Below, piece by piece: positions 25,294 to 33,154 of a stretch of 64,000 nt of DNA. A program made the position numbers and the translations under genes. The stretch comes from Chloracidobacterium sp. GTDB lineage: Bacteria > Acidobacteriota > Blastocatellia > Pyrinomonadales > Pyrinomonadaceae. The stretch's first letter is position 1. The number at the start of each line of letters is the position of its first letter. The notes under the pieces are model-generated. The model was not told the origin of the DNA, ran no database searches, and was given only the letters and a program-made list of their open reading frames with translations. Location of the stretch: contig JADJXP010000002.1 of the NCBI GenBank assembly GCA_016715795.1, positions 1,860,001-1,924,000 on the forward strand, read 5' to 3'.

Positions 25294-25360
25294 AGTGTCC
25301 GTAGCCCGACTGTGAGGGAGGGCGCCGCCACGCCCGCACTCACGTTTGGGCTACTGACGG
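25294..25360. repeat. Palindromic repeat family 2 member
   Basis: Imperfect inverted repeat: GTCCGTAGCCCGACTGTGAG on the left and CACTCACGTTTGGGCTACTG on the right. It fills the gap between the divergent maf and dciA-like genes and starts at the base after the maf ATG. Confidence 0.75.
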
Positions 25361-25399
25361 CTTCTCGTCTAGAATGATAGTTTCGTCGGTGTAAGACAA

Positions 25400-25687
25400 A
25401 TGCAGCAGTTATTTACAGTCCTTCCCGCCGTTCTGAAGCAGATCGAGCACACGCCGCGGGCCGAGGAATCGGTCGTCTTCGCCGCTTGGCGTCGCTCCGC
25501 CGGCGAACCCCTCAGCCGTCGTGCCGTGCCGATCCAATACGCCGACAAGAAGCTGGTCGTCGCCGTCGAAGACAAGACGTGGCAAAAGCATATGCAGGCA
25601 CTCGCCCCGCAACTCGTCGCCCGCGTCAACGAGGCCGCCGGCGAAGGAATGGTTGAGTACATTGAGTTCCGGATCAGACAGAGCTAG
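25400..25687 (+). CDS. DciA-like protein (DUF721)
   Basis: This 95-residue protein matches the DUF721/DciA core: W-x-x-x-x-G start (AAWRRSAGEPLSRRAVP) and YADKKLVVAVEDKTWQKHMQAL. In many bacteria DciA loads or assists the replicative helicase DnaB. A TAGAAT hexamer at 25370-25375 gives a short leader. It precedes gatC by 26 nt, in the same direction. The assignment is by motif only. Confidence 0.8.
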   Translation: MQQLFTVLPAVLKQIEHTPRAEESVVFAAWRRSAGEPLSRRAVPIQYADKKLVVAVEDKTWQKHMQALAPQLVARVNEAAGEGMVEYIEFRIRQS

Positions 25688-25713
25688 TTTTTGAATTTTG
25701 AGTTTCGATTTTT

Positions 25714-25995
25714 ATGGACGTTCGACACGTAGCAAAACTCGCCCACCTCGAGATCACCGACGAAGAGGTCGCGATCTACACTCCGCAGATGGCGAATATC
25801 GTGAAGTACGTCGAGCAGCTAAATGAGCTCGACACAGGCGATATCGCGCCGATGCTCGGCGGCCTCACAGACGAAGGTTCGGCGACCGATACTATCCGAG
25901 AAGACACGCCGGGCGGCTCGCTCGGACAGCAGGCTGCACTTTCGCAGGCGCCATCGGCCGTCGAAGGACATTTTCAGGTGCCGAAGGTACTGTAG
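25714..25995 (+). CDS. gatC: Glutamyl/aspartyl-tRNA amidotransferase subunit C
   Basis: Small structural subunit of the GatCAB amidotransferase, which converts Glu-tRNA(Gln) and Asp-tRNA(Asn) to the amidated forms. The 93-residue length and motifs (VAKLAHLEITDEEV, YVEQLNELDT, REDTPG, FQVPKVL) are typical. It is followed by a lipoprotein gene and then gatA. gatB is not in the window. Confidence 0.95.
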   Translation: MDVRHVAKLAHLEITDEEVAIYTPQMANIVKYVEQLNELDTGDIAPMLGGLTDEGSATDTIREDTPGGSLGQQAALSQAPSAVEGHFQVPKVL

Positions 25996-25998
25996 GAA

Positions 25999-26457
25999 AT
26001 GCAACATTCAAAATGCAGAATTCAAAAATGGATCGGCCTAGCCGTCGTTCTGAATTGTGCATTTCTTATTGCAGGATGCGGCGCTCCGAGCCTTGAATCG
26101 ACAACCTGTTCGGCAGCTCGTGAAGCCGGCAAGCGGTTCTATTCATTTCATTTTGCAAATGAGATGAGCCCCTCGAATGTGGGACTTAAGGCCCGTCAAC
26201 GGTATCTGACGCCGAGGTACTTCGAGATGTTGTCAGCCGGCGAGGCGAGCGATCTCGACCCGTTCACGATGACGCGCGAATATCCGCGAACATTCAAGAT
26301 CGGCGAATGCCGCGAGGTATCGCCAACCGACGTTGACCTGCAGATACAGCTCTACTGGAAGGATGACGAAAAGACAGTACAGCAGGAAGTGATCGCAAAT
26401 ATGGTAAGGCTGGGCGACGAGTGGCGCCTCGACGGTGTCGGGTCCAAAACCAGATAG
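25999..26457 (+). CDS. Putative lipoprotein between gatC and gatA
   Basis: The 152-residue protein has a hydrophobic N-terminus with a lipobox (LIAGC, Cys at about residue 27), then an exported NTF2-like region ending with DEWRLDGVG. The first 12 codons come from a short AT-rich repeat (AACATTCAAAATGCAGAATT type), so the true start may be internal. It lies 3 nt after gatC and 4 nt before gatA, so it is probably part of the operon. Its function is unknown and has no evident link to tRNA amidation. Confidence 0.65.
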   Translation: MQHSKCRIQKWIGLAVVLNCAFLIAGCGAPSLESTTCSAAREAGKRFYSFHFANEMSPSNVGLKARQRYLTPRYFEMLSAGEASDLDPFTMTREYPRTFKIGECREVSPTDVDLQIQLYWKDDEKTVQQEVIANMVRLGDEWRLDGVGSKTR

Positions 26458-26461
26458 ATCT

Positions 26462-27859
26462 ATGTCCATTCTTTCGGAGACCGAAAAGACACTTCATAAG
26501 GCCGAGCGGCTGAACCCCGAACTGAACTCGTTCTTGTCGATCGAGCGTGATCATGCGCTCGCGCGCTCTGAAATGCTCGACATGACCGACGGCGCCGGCC
26601 CGTTGAAAGGCATCGCCATAGCCGTTAAGGACAACATCTGCACCGAGGGCATGCGAACGTCTTGCGGATCGCGAATATTGGGGAATTACAGGGCTCATTA
26701 CGATGCGACCGCAATTACGAGATTGAATGAAGCCGAGGCGATCGTCATCGGGAAGACGAACATGGACGAGTTCGCGATGGGCTCATCGAATGAGTCGTCG
26801 GCGTTTGGGCCGGCCAAGAATCCTTGGGACGTGACGCGCGTGCCGGGCGGTAGTTCGGGCGGGTCGGCGGTGGCGGTGGCTTCGGGCGTGGTGCGCGCGG
26901 CGTTGGGCAGCGAGACAGGCGGCTCGGTGAGGCAGCCGGCATCGCTTTGCGGCATTGTCGGGCTAAAGCCGACCTATGGCCGCATCTCGCGTTATGGGCT
27001 GGTGGCGTTTGCTTCGTCGCTCGATAACATCGGCATTTTTGGTCAGACGACACGCGATGCGGCTGATGTGCTCGGCGTGATAGCAGGGCGTGATGAAAAG
27101 GATTCGACCTCAGCCGACGTGCCGGTGCCGCATTACGCGGCGACCCTCGACGACGACATCGCAGGCAAAGTCATCGGCGTGCCGCGTGAACTGCTCGGTG
27201 AGGGGCTGGACGACGAGGTTCGCGAGTCGGTATTGGCTGCTATCGAAAACCTCAAAGCCCTCGGCTGCGAGACCGTTGATGTCGAGCTTCCCTACGCAAA
27301 ATACGGCATCGCCGTGTATTACATCATCGCAACGGCCGAGGCGTCGTCGAATCTGGCGAGATTTGACGGCGTACGTTACGGCTTTCGTGCGGAAGAGGCG
27401 GATGAGCTGCGCAAGATGTATTTCAAGACCCGCGAAGAGGGCTTTGGCCCCGAGGTCAAACGCCGCATCATGCTCGGGACCTATGTTCTTTCGAGCGGTT
27501 ATTACGATGCTTATTATGCGAAAGCCCAAAAGGTGCGAGCGTTGGTCAAACGCGATTATGTCGAGGCATTTAAGAAATGCGATGCCATCGTGACGCCTAC
27601 ATCGCCGACGACGGCTTTCAAGCTAGGTGAGAGATCGGACGACCCGATCGCGATGTACCTGAGCGATATCTACACGGTCTCGGCAAATCTCGCGGGCGTC
27701 CCCGCGATCAGTGTGCCGTGTGGATTATCGAGCGAAAGGCTGCCCATCGGGTTGCAGCTAGTCGGCAATTTCTGGTCAGAGGCGACGCTGCTCAATCTCG
27801 CGCACAAATACGAGACGGTGCATCCGCTCGGGGCAAGGCCGCCGATCTTTGCGGAATAG
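26462..27859 (+). CDS. gatA: Glutamyl/aspartyl-tRNA amidotransferase subunit A
   Basis: It hydrolyses glutamine and passes ammonia to GatB. From the ATG at 26462 it has 465 residues of the amidase-signature fold. The Ser-cisSer-Lys triad is intact: K56 (AVKDN), S131 in the GGSSGGS loop and S155 (ETGGSVRQP). GLKPTYGRISRYG and TPTSPTTAF are also seen. It stands 4 nt after the lipoprotein gene and 69 nt before tRNA-Ser. Confidence 0.96.
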   Translation: MSILSETEKTLHKAERLNPELNSFLSIERDHALARSEMLDMTDGAGPLKGIAIAVKDNICTEGMRTSCGSRILGNYRAHYDATAITRLNEAEAIVIGKTNMDEFAMGSSNESSAFGPAKNPWDVTRVPGGSSGGSAVAVASGVVRAALGSETGGSVRQPASLCGIVGLKPTYGRISRYGLVAFASSLDNIGIFGQTTRDAADVLGVIAGRDEKDSTSADVPVPHYAATLDDDIAGKVIGVPRELLGEGLDDEVRESVLAAIENLKALGCETVDVELPYAKYGIAVYYIIATAEASSNLARFDGVRYGFRAEEADELRKMYFKTREEGFGPEVKRRIMLGTYVLSSGYYDAYYAKAQKVRALVKRDYVEAFKKCDAIVTPTSPTTAFKLGERSDDPIAMYLSDIYTVSANLAGVPAISVPCGLSSERLPIGLQLVGNFWSEATLLNLAHKYETVHPLGARPPIFAE

Positions 27860-27928
27860 GCGAAGCGTTCGCATACTTCAATTTCCGGTTTCTGCCGGTA
27901 TTCGCTATGCTATCAATTCCGCTCGCGC

Positions 27929-28018
27929 GGAAAGGTGCAGGAGTGGTTGAACTGGCAGCATTGGAAATGCTGTGAGCCTTAACGGGTTCCGTGGGTTCGA
28001 ATCCCACCCTTTCCGCCA
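27929..28018 (+). tRNA. tRNA-Ser (anticodon GGA)
   Basis: Class II tRNA of 90 nt with the CCA end encoded (28016-28018). The acceptor stem is GGAAAGG/CCTTTCC with discriminator G, and the anticodon stem is CAGCA/TGCTG around the loop TTGGAAA (anticodon 27963-27965). A long variable arm and GGTTCGAAT T-loop are present. The SRP RNA gene starts 3 nt later. Confidence 0.95.
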
Positions 28019-28021
28019 TGT

Positions 28022-28121
28022 GGCTTCAGGCCCCGCACAAGGCTTGTGTTGTGAACTCCGCTAGGCGAGGAATCGAGCAACGGTAGCAATTACAGCCTGT
28101 GTTGCGATCAGGTCTGAAGCC
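28022..28121 (+). ncRNA. ffs: Small signal recognition particle RNA (4.5S type)
   Basis: The ends pair (GGCTTCAG 28022-28029 with CTGAAGCC 28114-28121), giving the long hairpin of bacterial SRP RNA. The apical part has the conserved helix 8: GTGAACTCCGCTAGG, the GGAA tetraloop closed by CGA/TCG, then AGCAACGGTAGC. This is the binding site of Ffh, which targets nascent membrane proteins. It lies between tRNA-Ser and a terminator, so the two RNAs are probably cotranscribed. The exact ends are approximate. Confidence 0.88.
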
Positions 28122-28131
28122 TCCAAAATAA

Positions 28132-28171
28132 GAAAGGCCCGGGCTTTACAGGCGGGCCTTTCCAGTTTTTT
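28132..28171 (+). terminator. Terminator of the tRNA-Ser/SRP RNA unit
   Basis: GAAAGGCCCG (28132-28141) pairs with CGGGCCTTTC (28153-28162). Six T residues follow at 28166-28171. Confidence 0.88.
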
Positions 28172-28178
28172 GGGCTCG

Positions 28179-28928
28179 CTAGGAATCGTCCTCGGCCTTC
28201 TCGTCACCCGCGGCTTCTTCCTTCACTTCGGCAGCCGGAGCGGCGACGTCCTTACTGCCGAGCCAATCATACAGGAAGCCGGCCAATAGGGCCCCCAACA
28301 GCGGAGCCACCCAGAACATCCACAACTGGTTCAATGCCCATCCCTGTGCAAACACCGCCGGGCCCGTGCTGCGGGCCGGATTGACCGACGTATTGGTGAC
28401 GGGGATCGAGATCAGGTGGATCAATGTGAGACACAGGCCAATAGCAAGCGGAGCAAAGCGCGACATTTTCCGCTTGTGCGTCGCCCCGAGAATAACGACG
28501 ACAAAAAAGAACGTCATCACGACCTCTGAGACAAATGCCGCCAGAGCCTCATACTTGCCGGGCGAATGATCGCCAAACCCGTTGGACGCAAAGCCGGTCG
28601 TCAGCGAGAAGCCCGCCTTGCCGCTTGCTATGATATACAGGATACCGGCACCTGCAAGCCCGCCAAGCACCTGCGCGACAACATACGGTAGTATCTCGTT
28701 GGCAGGAAACCGCTTACCGGCCCAGAATCCGAGCGTGACCGCGGGATTGAAATGGGCCCCTGAAATATGCCCGAGTGCATATGCACCGGTCAAAACCGTA
28801 AGGCCAAACGCCAGAGCAATGCCGACATTCCCGGCCTGCGACCCCGCGAGCACCGCTGTGCCGCATCCGCCGAGAACGAGCCATAACGTACCTAAAAACT
28901 CAGCCGACAACCTTTTTGTTAAAGGCAT
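28179..28928 (-). CDS. aqpZ: Aquaporin (MIP family, AqpZ-like)
   Basis: Six-helix water channel with both NPA boxes: SGAHFNPAVT and TNTSVNPARSTGPA. The second box is followed by the Arg typical of water-selective channels. The ATG at 28928 has a strong AAAGGAGG site and gives 249 residues; an upstream in-frame start at 28973 would precede that site. The C-terminus is a charged cytoplasmic tail rich in Glu and Ala. It stands alone between two RNA genes. Confidence 0.93.
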   Translation of the reverse strand: MPLTKRLSAEFLGTLWLVLGGCGTAVLAGSQAGNVGIALAFGLTVLTGAYALGHISGAHFNPAVTLGFWAGKRFPANEILPYVVAQVLGGLAGAGILYIIASGKAGFSLTTGFASNGFGDHSPGKYEALAAFVSEVVMTFFFVVVILGATHKRKMSRFAPLAIGLCLTLIHLISIPVTNTSVNPARSTGPAVFAQGWALNQLWMFWVAPLLGALLAGFLYDWLGSKDVAAPAAEVKEEAAGDEKAEDDS

Positions 28929-29020
28929 GAAACAACCTCCTTTCGCATTTTTTGCAAATCTCAACGTGCGCAAGGCGCACCGTAGCTAATTACTGGTTGC
29001 AATTGTAAGTTAATGAAAAG

Positions 29021-29111
<91 letters not shown>

Positions 29112-29163
29112 GCGCGATACGAAAGTATAAATGATTAGGAATAAAGGACAAAGTGGTGAAAGC

Positions 29164-29622
29164 CTACTTGCGCCGCGCCTTGAAGAAATCCTGCATGAGG
29201 CGTCGGCAGTTTTCCTCAAGAACGCCTCCCTCGACAGCGAGCCTGTGGTTGAGCTTCTCGTTGTCACAGACCTGAAAGATACTGCGGACGGCGCCAAACC
29301 GCTCGTCGGGGGCACCAAAGACCAACCTCGCGACGCGAGCATTGACCAGGGCACCGGCGCACATTGCACACGGCTCGACTGTGGCATACATCGTCGTCCC
29401 GATCAGGCGATAATTGCCTACACGTGTCGCCGCGATACGCAGCGCTCGTATCTCAGCGTGGCCGGTCGGGTCGATGTCTTTGATGGTTCGGTTGCCAGCG
29501 GCGGCGAGTATCTTGCCGTCCGGGCCGACGAGCACCGCACCGACCGGCACTTCACCGATCTTTTCCGCCTCGCGGGCCATGCCGATGGCCCGCCACATCC
29601 AGCTTTCATCAATATCAGGCAT
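29164..29622 (-). CDS. tadA: tRNA-specific adenosine deaminase
   Basis: It deaminates A34 to inosine in tRNA-Arg(ACG). The 152 residues show the zinc/catalytic motif HAE (55-57) and PCAMC (84-88), with GEVPVGAVLV at the N-terminus and ARVARLVFGA, as in TadA rather than cytidine deaminases. The minus-strand gene ends 53 nt from the tRNA-Ser start. Confidence 0.94.
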   Translation of the reverse strand: MPDIDESWMWRAIGMAREAEKIGEVPVGAVLVGPDGKILAAAGNRTIKDIDPTGHAEIRALRIAATRVGNYRLIGTTMYATVEPCAMCAGALVNARVARLVFGAPDERFGAVRSIFQVCDNEKLNHRLAVEGGVLEENCRRLMQDFFKARRK

Positions 29623-29735
29623 CGAATCGAGTTTAGCCCAAACGGGCGTTTTCTTGCATCCGAGTGCCCAAAATGTTAAACCATTACTGGTAAAAGCGCT
29701 TTCTGTCCCCTTCGAGAGCTCACCGCAGTCAAAAT

Positions 29736-30671
29736 ATGAACGACGAGGTTCGAACCGAACCCAAAGGCGTCGATGCGGACATTCACATCACGAGTGTGCC
29801 GCAGTCGTTTCGCGCCTTTGCTGAAGAGGTCCAGAAACGCCACCAGAAGCCACGCACAACGGCGGTATCTATCTCGCAAAAGCTGCAGCCCGCGGAATTT
29901 AATACCGCGATGGTGCATTTCTATCGCGGCGAGGTCCAGAGATCAAATGTCTGGCGAAATCGGCTGGATGCGACAACGAATTGGGCCGTTATCACGGCCG
30001 GTGCGACGCTGTCGTTCGTCTTTAGCTCGCCAGACAATCCACATTTTGCGATCCCGATAAACTCGATACTTGTATCGATCTTTCTTTTTATGGAGGCCCG
30101 CCGGTATCGCTATTACGAGGTCTGGGCCAATCGCGTGAGAGTGCTTGAAACGGGTTATTTTGGGCCGATGCTCTCGCACCGCGCGTTACCGCCCGACAAG
30201 GAGTGGGCCGAGCATCTGTCGGCAGACCTGCTGGCACCGCATTTTACGATAAGCACGTGGGAAGCGGTCGGCCGGCGTCTGAGGGCAAATTATCTGTGGA
30301 TATTTGTCTTGCTGGCCCTATCATGGACGCTTAAGATCTATATTCATCCCTCACCGATACCAACCACGACCGAGGCTGACCGCAGGATATTTTGGGAGAT
30401 CATCTTTCAGCGTGCGACGGTTGGCCTGGCTCCGGGCTGGTTGGTGGTAATGGCCGGTGCCTTGTTCAACCTGCTCGTCGTTTTCGTTGCCTTTAGCACA
30501 ATGAAACTCAAGGATGCATCGAGCGAGGTCTTGCCTCTCGAGAGCTTTGAGTGGCACCCACTCAAGAGTGTTTCGGATTGGGCAGGCAGCAATTTGAAGC
30601 GCCGCAATACGATCCGCCGCTCAAAGAAGGCGCGGCAGCGAATGCGCTCCGTTCATAAGACCGAACCCTGA
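29736..30671 (+). CDS. DUF2270 membrane protein
   Basis: The 311-residue protein matches the DUF2270 pattern: an EFNTAMVHFYRGEVQRSNVWRNRLD segment, two helices (about 85-120), FMEARRYRYYEVWANRVRVLE, and two further helices (about 190-210 and 225-255). The N-terminal 60 residues and the Arg/Lys-rich C-terminus are polar. The family has no known function. It precedes a zinc-ribbon gene by about 75 nt. Confidence 0.8.
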   Translation: MNDEVRTEPKGVDADIHITSVPQSFRAFAEEVQKRHQKPRTTAVSISQKLQPAEFNTAMVHFYRGEVQRSNVWRNRLDATTNWAVITAGATLSFVFSSPDNPHFAIPINSILVSIFLFMEARRYRYYEVWANRVRVLETGYFGPMLSHRALPPDKEWAEHLSADLLAPHFTISTWEAVGRRLRANYLWIFVLLALSWTLKIYIHPSPIPTTTEADRRIFWEIIFQRATVGLAPGWLVVMAGALFNLLVVFVAFSTMKLKDASSEVLPLESFEWHPLKSVSDWAGSNLKRRNTIRRSKKARQRMRSVHKTEP

Positions 30672-30680
30672 AAGTGCAAT

Positions 30681-30720
30681 AGTGAAAAAGACGTTAATTC
30701 TTTTTCACTTTTTCCCTTTT
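30681..30720 (+). terminator. Weak AT-rich terminator after the DUF2270 gene
   Basis: AGTGAAAAAG pairs with CTTTTTCACT, followed by a T-rich tract. The stem has few GC pairs, so termination would be partial. Confidence 0.45.
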
Positions 30721-30745
30721 AACCCTTTTCACCTATCTTGTAACT

Positions 30746-31033
30746 ATGGCAATTGATCTTGAAGCAAGAGGCGATGCGTTGGAAAACGAGTATTTTCGCC
30801 GTAAGGAACAGGAACTGATCGCAAAAATGAAAGCGAAGCTCCAGGAGGACGAGGCTAAGAGCCTGGAGATATCGTGCCCGAAATGCGATGGCACACTGAT
30901 CGAAACGGATTTCGATAACATCAAGATCGACGTCTGTGACAAATGTTCGGGCGTCTGGCTGGATGCTGGCGAGTTGACCCACATTGCGGGAAAGGAAGAT
31001 GAGACCGGTTGGTTCGGGAAACTCTTTAAGTAA
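30746..31033 (+). CDS. TFIIB-type zinc-ribbon protein
   Basis: The 95-residue protein has an N-terminal charged helix (about 1-40) and a zf-TFIIB zinc ribbon: CPKCDGTL (near 44-51) and CDKCSGVWLDAGEL. Small proteins of this kind are widespread and of unknown role, possibly binding nucleic acid or protein. TATCTT at 30734-30739 is a weak candidate -10 ending 6 nt before the ATG. It ends 1 nt before the M24 peptidase start. Confidence 0.82.
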   Translation: MAIDLEARGDALENEYFRRKEQELIAKMKAKLQEDEAKSLEISCPKCDGTLIETDFDNIKIDVCDKCSGVWLDAGELTHIAGKEDETGWFGKLFK

Positions 31034-31034
31034 C

Positions 31035-32303
31035 ATGTTTGCGAGATCGGTATTCTTCATGCTCGCCTGCCTCGCCCTTGCGGGCAGCAGCCTGGCACAG
31101 TCGGAGCAGGCGGCCCGCGTGGGTGAGATTCAGGCGGCCTTGCAAAAGACAGATCTTGCCGGCTGGTTGTTCTACGATTTCCGGGGCAGTGATCCGCTGG
31201 CACCGAGAATACTTAGAACAGAGCGCCTCGGCGGATCGCGCCGTTGGTTCTACTACATTCCACGTCAGGGAGAGCCGGTCAAGGTCGTCCACGCAATCGA
31301 GCCGGGACAACTAGATTCGCTTCCGGGCAAGAAGCTGATCTATCGCGAATGGCAGTTGCTGCGCGACCAGATACGAAACGCGATCGCGGGCGGCGGCAGG
31401 TCCGTTAAGGGCAAGCGTATCGCGATGCAGTATTCTCCGAATAACGATATTCCCTATATCTCTCGCGTCGATGCGGGAACGATCGAGATGGCTCGCTCGC
31501 TTGGGGTCTCAATCGAAACAAGTGCGGACCTCGTGCAGCAATTTGAGGCCGTCTGGACGCCGGAACAGCTCTCGATGCATACGGAGGCATGCATCAAGCT
31601 TCAAAAGGTCATTATCGATGGGTTTGCCGAACTAAAACGCCGCGTCAATGCGAATATCCCGACCACCGAGATCGACCTGCAGCAGTTTATGATGAAACGG
31701 CTCGGCGACGAGGGACTGCAGCCTTCGCCCATGATCGTTGCCGTAAATGCAAACGCCGCGTCTCCACACTATTTTCCGACAAAGAACAGGAATGCTCCGA
31801 TAACGAAAGGCGACCTTGTCCTGATCGATGCAACCTCAAAACTCACGAAGCCAAAAGCTCCCGCAGTTGACCTGACGTGGGTCGGATATGTCGGCGAATC
31901 CGTGCCTGAGGAATACGTCAAGATCTGGGAAATCGTCCGGGATGCAAGAAATGCGGCATTTAAGTTCGTCCAGGATGCGTTTCGCGCCGGCCGCTCGATA
32001 CGAGGTGCCGAGGTCGATGATGTTGCTCGCGGCGTAATAAAGAGAGCCGGGTACGCCGAGCAATTCCTTCACCGGACGGGCCACTCGATCGGCGAGGACG
32101 GACACGGAAACGGGGCTAATATCGACAATCTGGAGACACGCGACACCCGCCGCCTGATCCCACGAACAGCGTTTTCGATCGAGCCGGGCATCTATCTCGC
32201 GGGCAAGTTCGGTATCCGTTCTGAGATCGACGTTTATGTTAGCGAAAACGACGCGATCATCACCGCTCCGCACCAGACCGAGATCATAGCGATCCTTAAA
32301 TAG
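31035..32303 (+). CDS. Exported M24 family metallopeptidase (Xaa-Pro peptidase-like)
   Basis: From the ATG at 31035 it has 422 residues with a signal peptide (about 1-21). The C-terminal pita-bread domain shows the metal-ligand pattern: LIDATSK, VDLTWVGYV, HRTGHSIGEDGHG, SIEPGIY and RSEIDV. The N-terminal half is a creatinase-like domain. The export signal implies breakdown of proline peptides in the periplasm, in keeping with the S46 and S9 peptidases here. It starts 1 nt after the zinc-ribbon stop. Confidence 0.9.
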   Translation: MFARSVFFMLACLALAGSSLAQSEQAARVGEIQAALQKTDLAGWLFYDFRGSDPLAPRILRTERLGGSRRWFYYIPRQGEPVKVVHAIEPGQLDSLPGKKLIYREWQLLRDQIRNAIAGGGRSVKGKRIAMQYSPNNDIPYISRVDAGTIEMARSLGVSIETSADLVQQFEAVWTPEQLSMHTEACIKLQKVIIDGFAELKRRVNANIPTTEIDLQQFMMKRLGDEGLQPSPMIVAVNANAASPHYFPTKNRNAPITKGDLVLIDATSKLTKPKAPAVDLTWVGYVGESVPEEYVKIWEIVRDARNAAFKFVQDAFRAGRSIRGAEVDDVARGVIKRAGYAEQFLHRTGHSIGEDGHGNGANIDNLETRDTRRLIPRTAFSIEPGIYLAGKFGIRSEIDVYVSENDAIITAPHQTEIIAILK

Positions 32304-32377
32304 CCCCAGAGCCCACGGAGAACACGGAGGACAGGTTTTTGTCGTATGTCCTCTGTGCCCTCGGTGTGCTACGTGGC
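32304..32377. repeat. CACGGAGAACACGGAG-type repeat
   Basis: Degenerate inverted arrangement: CCACGGAGAACACGGAGGAC on the left and TCCTCTGTGCCCTCGGTG on the right. The same sequence type occurs inside the tsaC gene (about 14112-14150) and near 49517 and 63682. Confidence 0.55.
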
Positions 32378-32383
32378 TAGAAT
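32378..32383 (+). promoter_or_regulatory. suhB -10 element, leaderless arrangement
   Basis: TAGAAT ends 6 nt before the ATG at 32390. There is no Shine-Dalgarno, so transcription would begin at the start codon. Confidence 0.45.
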
Positions 32384-32389
32384 GATCTT

Positions 32390-33154
32390 ATGCTCAACTT
32401 TGCGATCGAGACTGCCCGCGACGCCGGACGATTGTTACTCGAGAAGTTTGGCCGCAGGATCGCCATTTCGAAAAAGGGCGACATTAACCTCGTTACGGAG
32501 GCTGACCTCGCGAGCGAGGAATTGATCATCGACCGCATCAGGTCTTATTATCCAAAACACTCTATCCTCGCAGAAGAATCGGGCGAAGCGGCCGCAGCCG
32601 GAGGAGACACGGCGTGGAAGTGGATCATCGACCCGCTCGACGGAACGACAAATTACGCCCATGGATATCCGTGCTGGTGCGTTACGCTCGCCCTCGAACA
32701 TAACGGCGAGATCGTGATAGGCGTGACCTATGATCCGACACGCGACGAGCTTTTCTCAGCCGAGCGCGGCCGGGGTGCGAGCCTCAACAACCAACCAATT
32801 CGCGTCTCCGCAACCGGATCGCTAGGCGACGCACTGATCGTGACTGGATTTCCCTACGACATCAAGCGTCGCGACGATTTTGCAAGGCATTTGACCGAAT
32901 TTCTGCTAAATTCTCGCGGTATCCGGCGTGATGGTTCGGCGGCGATCGATATGGCATATGTCGCGTGCGGTCGCTTTGACGGTTTTTGGGAAGAGGGCCT
33001 TAATCCGTGGGACATGGCCGCGGGTGTGCTGCTGATCGAGGAAGCAGGTGGCCAGGTCAGCTATTACGACGGCTCGCGGCACAGCATCTACCATCCGCCG
33101 ATCTGTGCCAGCAACGGACTCATCCACTCGCAAATGCTCGCGGTCCTTAGTTGA
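32390..33154 (+). CDS. suhB: Inositol-1-monophosphatase family protein
   Basis: A Mg-dependent sugar phosphatase of 254 residues. Metal and active-site motifs are intact: LVTEADLASEELI, AEESGE (E62-E63), the signature IIDPLDGTTNYAHG (D81, D84) and NPWDMAAG. Family members dephosphorylate myo-inositol phosphate or related compounds and, in E. coli, bind the NusA complex. Its 3' end overlaps the convergent FG-GAP gene by 8 nt. Confidence 0.9.
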   Translation: MLNFAIETARDAGRLLLEKFGRRIAISKKGDINLVTEADLASEELIIDRIRSYYPKHSILAEESGEAAAAGGDTAWKWIIDPLDGTTNYAHGYPCWCVTLALEHNGEIVIGVTYDPTRDELFSAERGRGASLNNQPIRVSATGSLGDALIVTGFPYDIKRRDDFARHLTEFLLNSRGIRRDGSAAIDMAYVACGRFDGFWEEGLNPWDMAAGVLLIEEAGGQVSYYDGSRHSIYHPPICASNGLIHSQMLAVLS

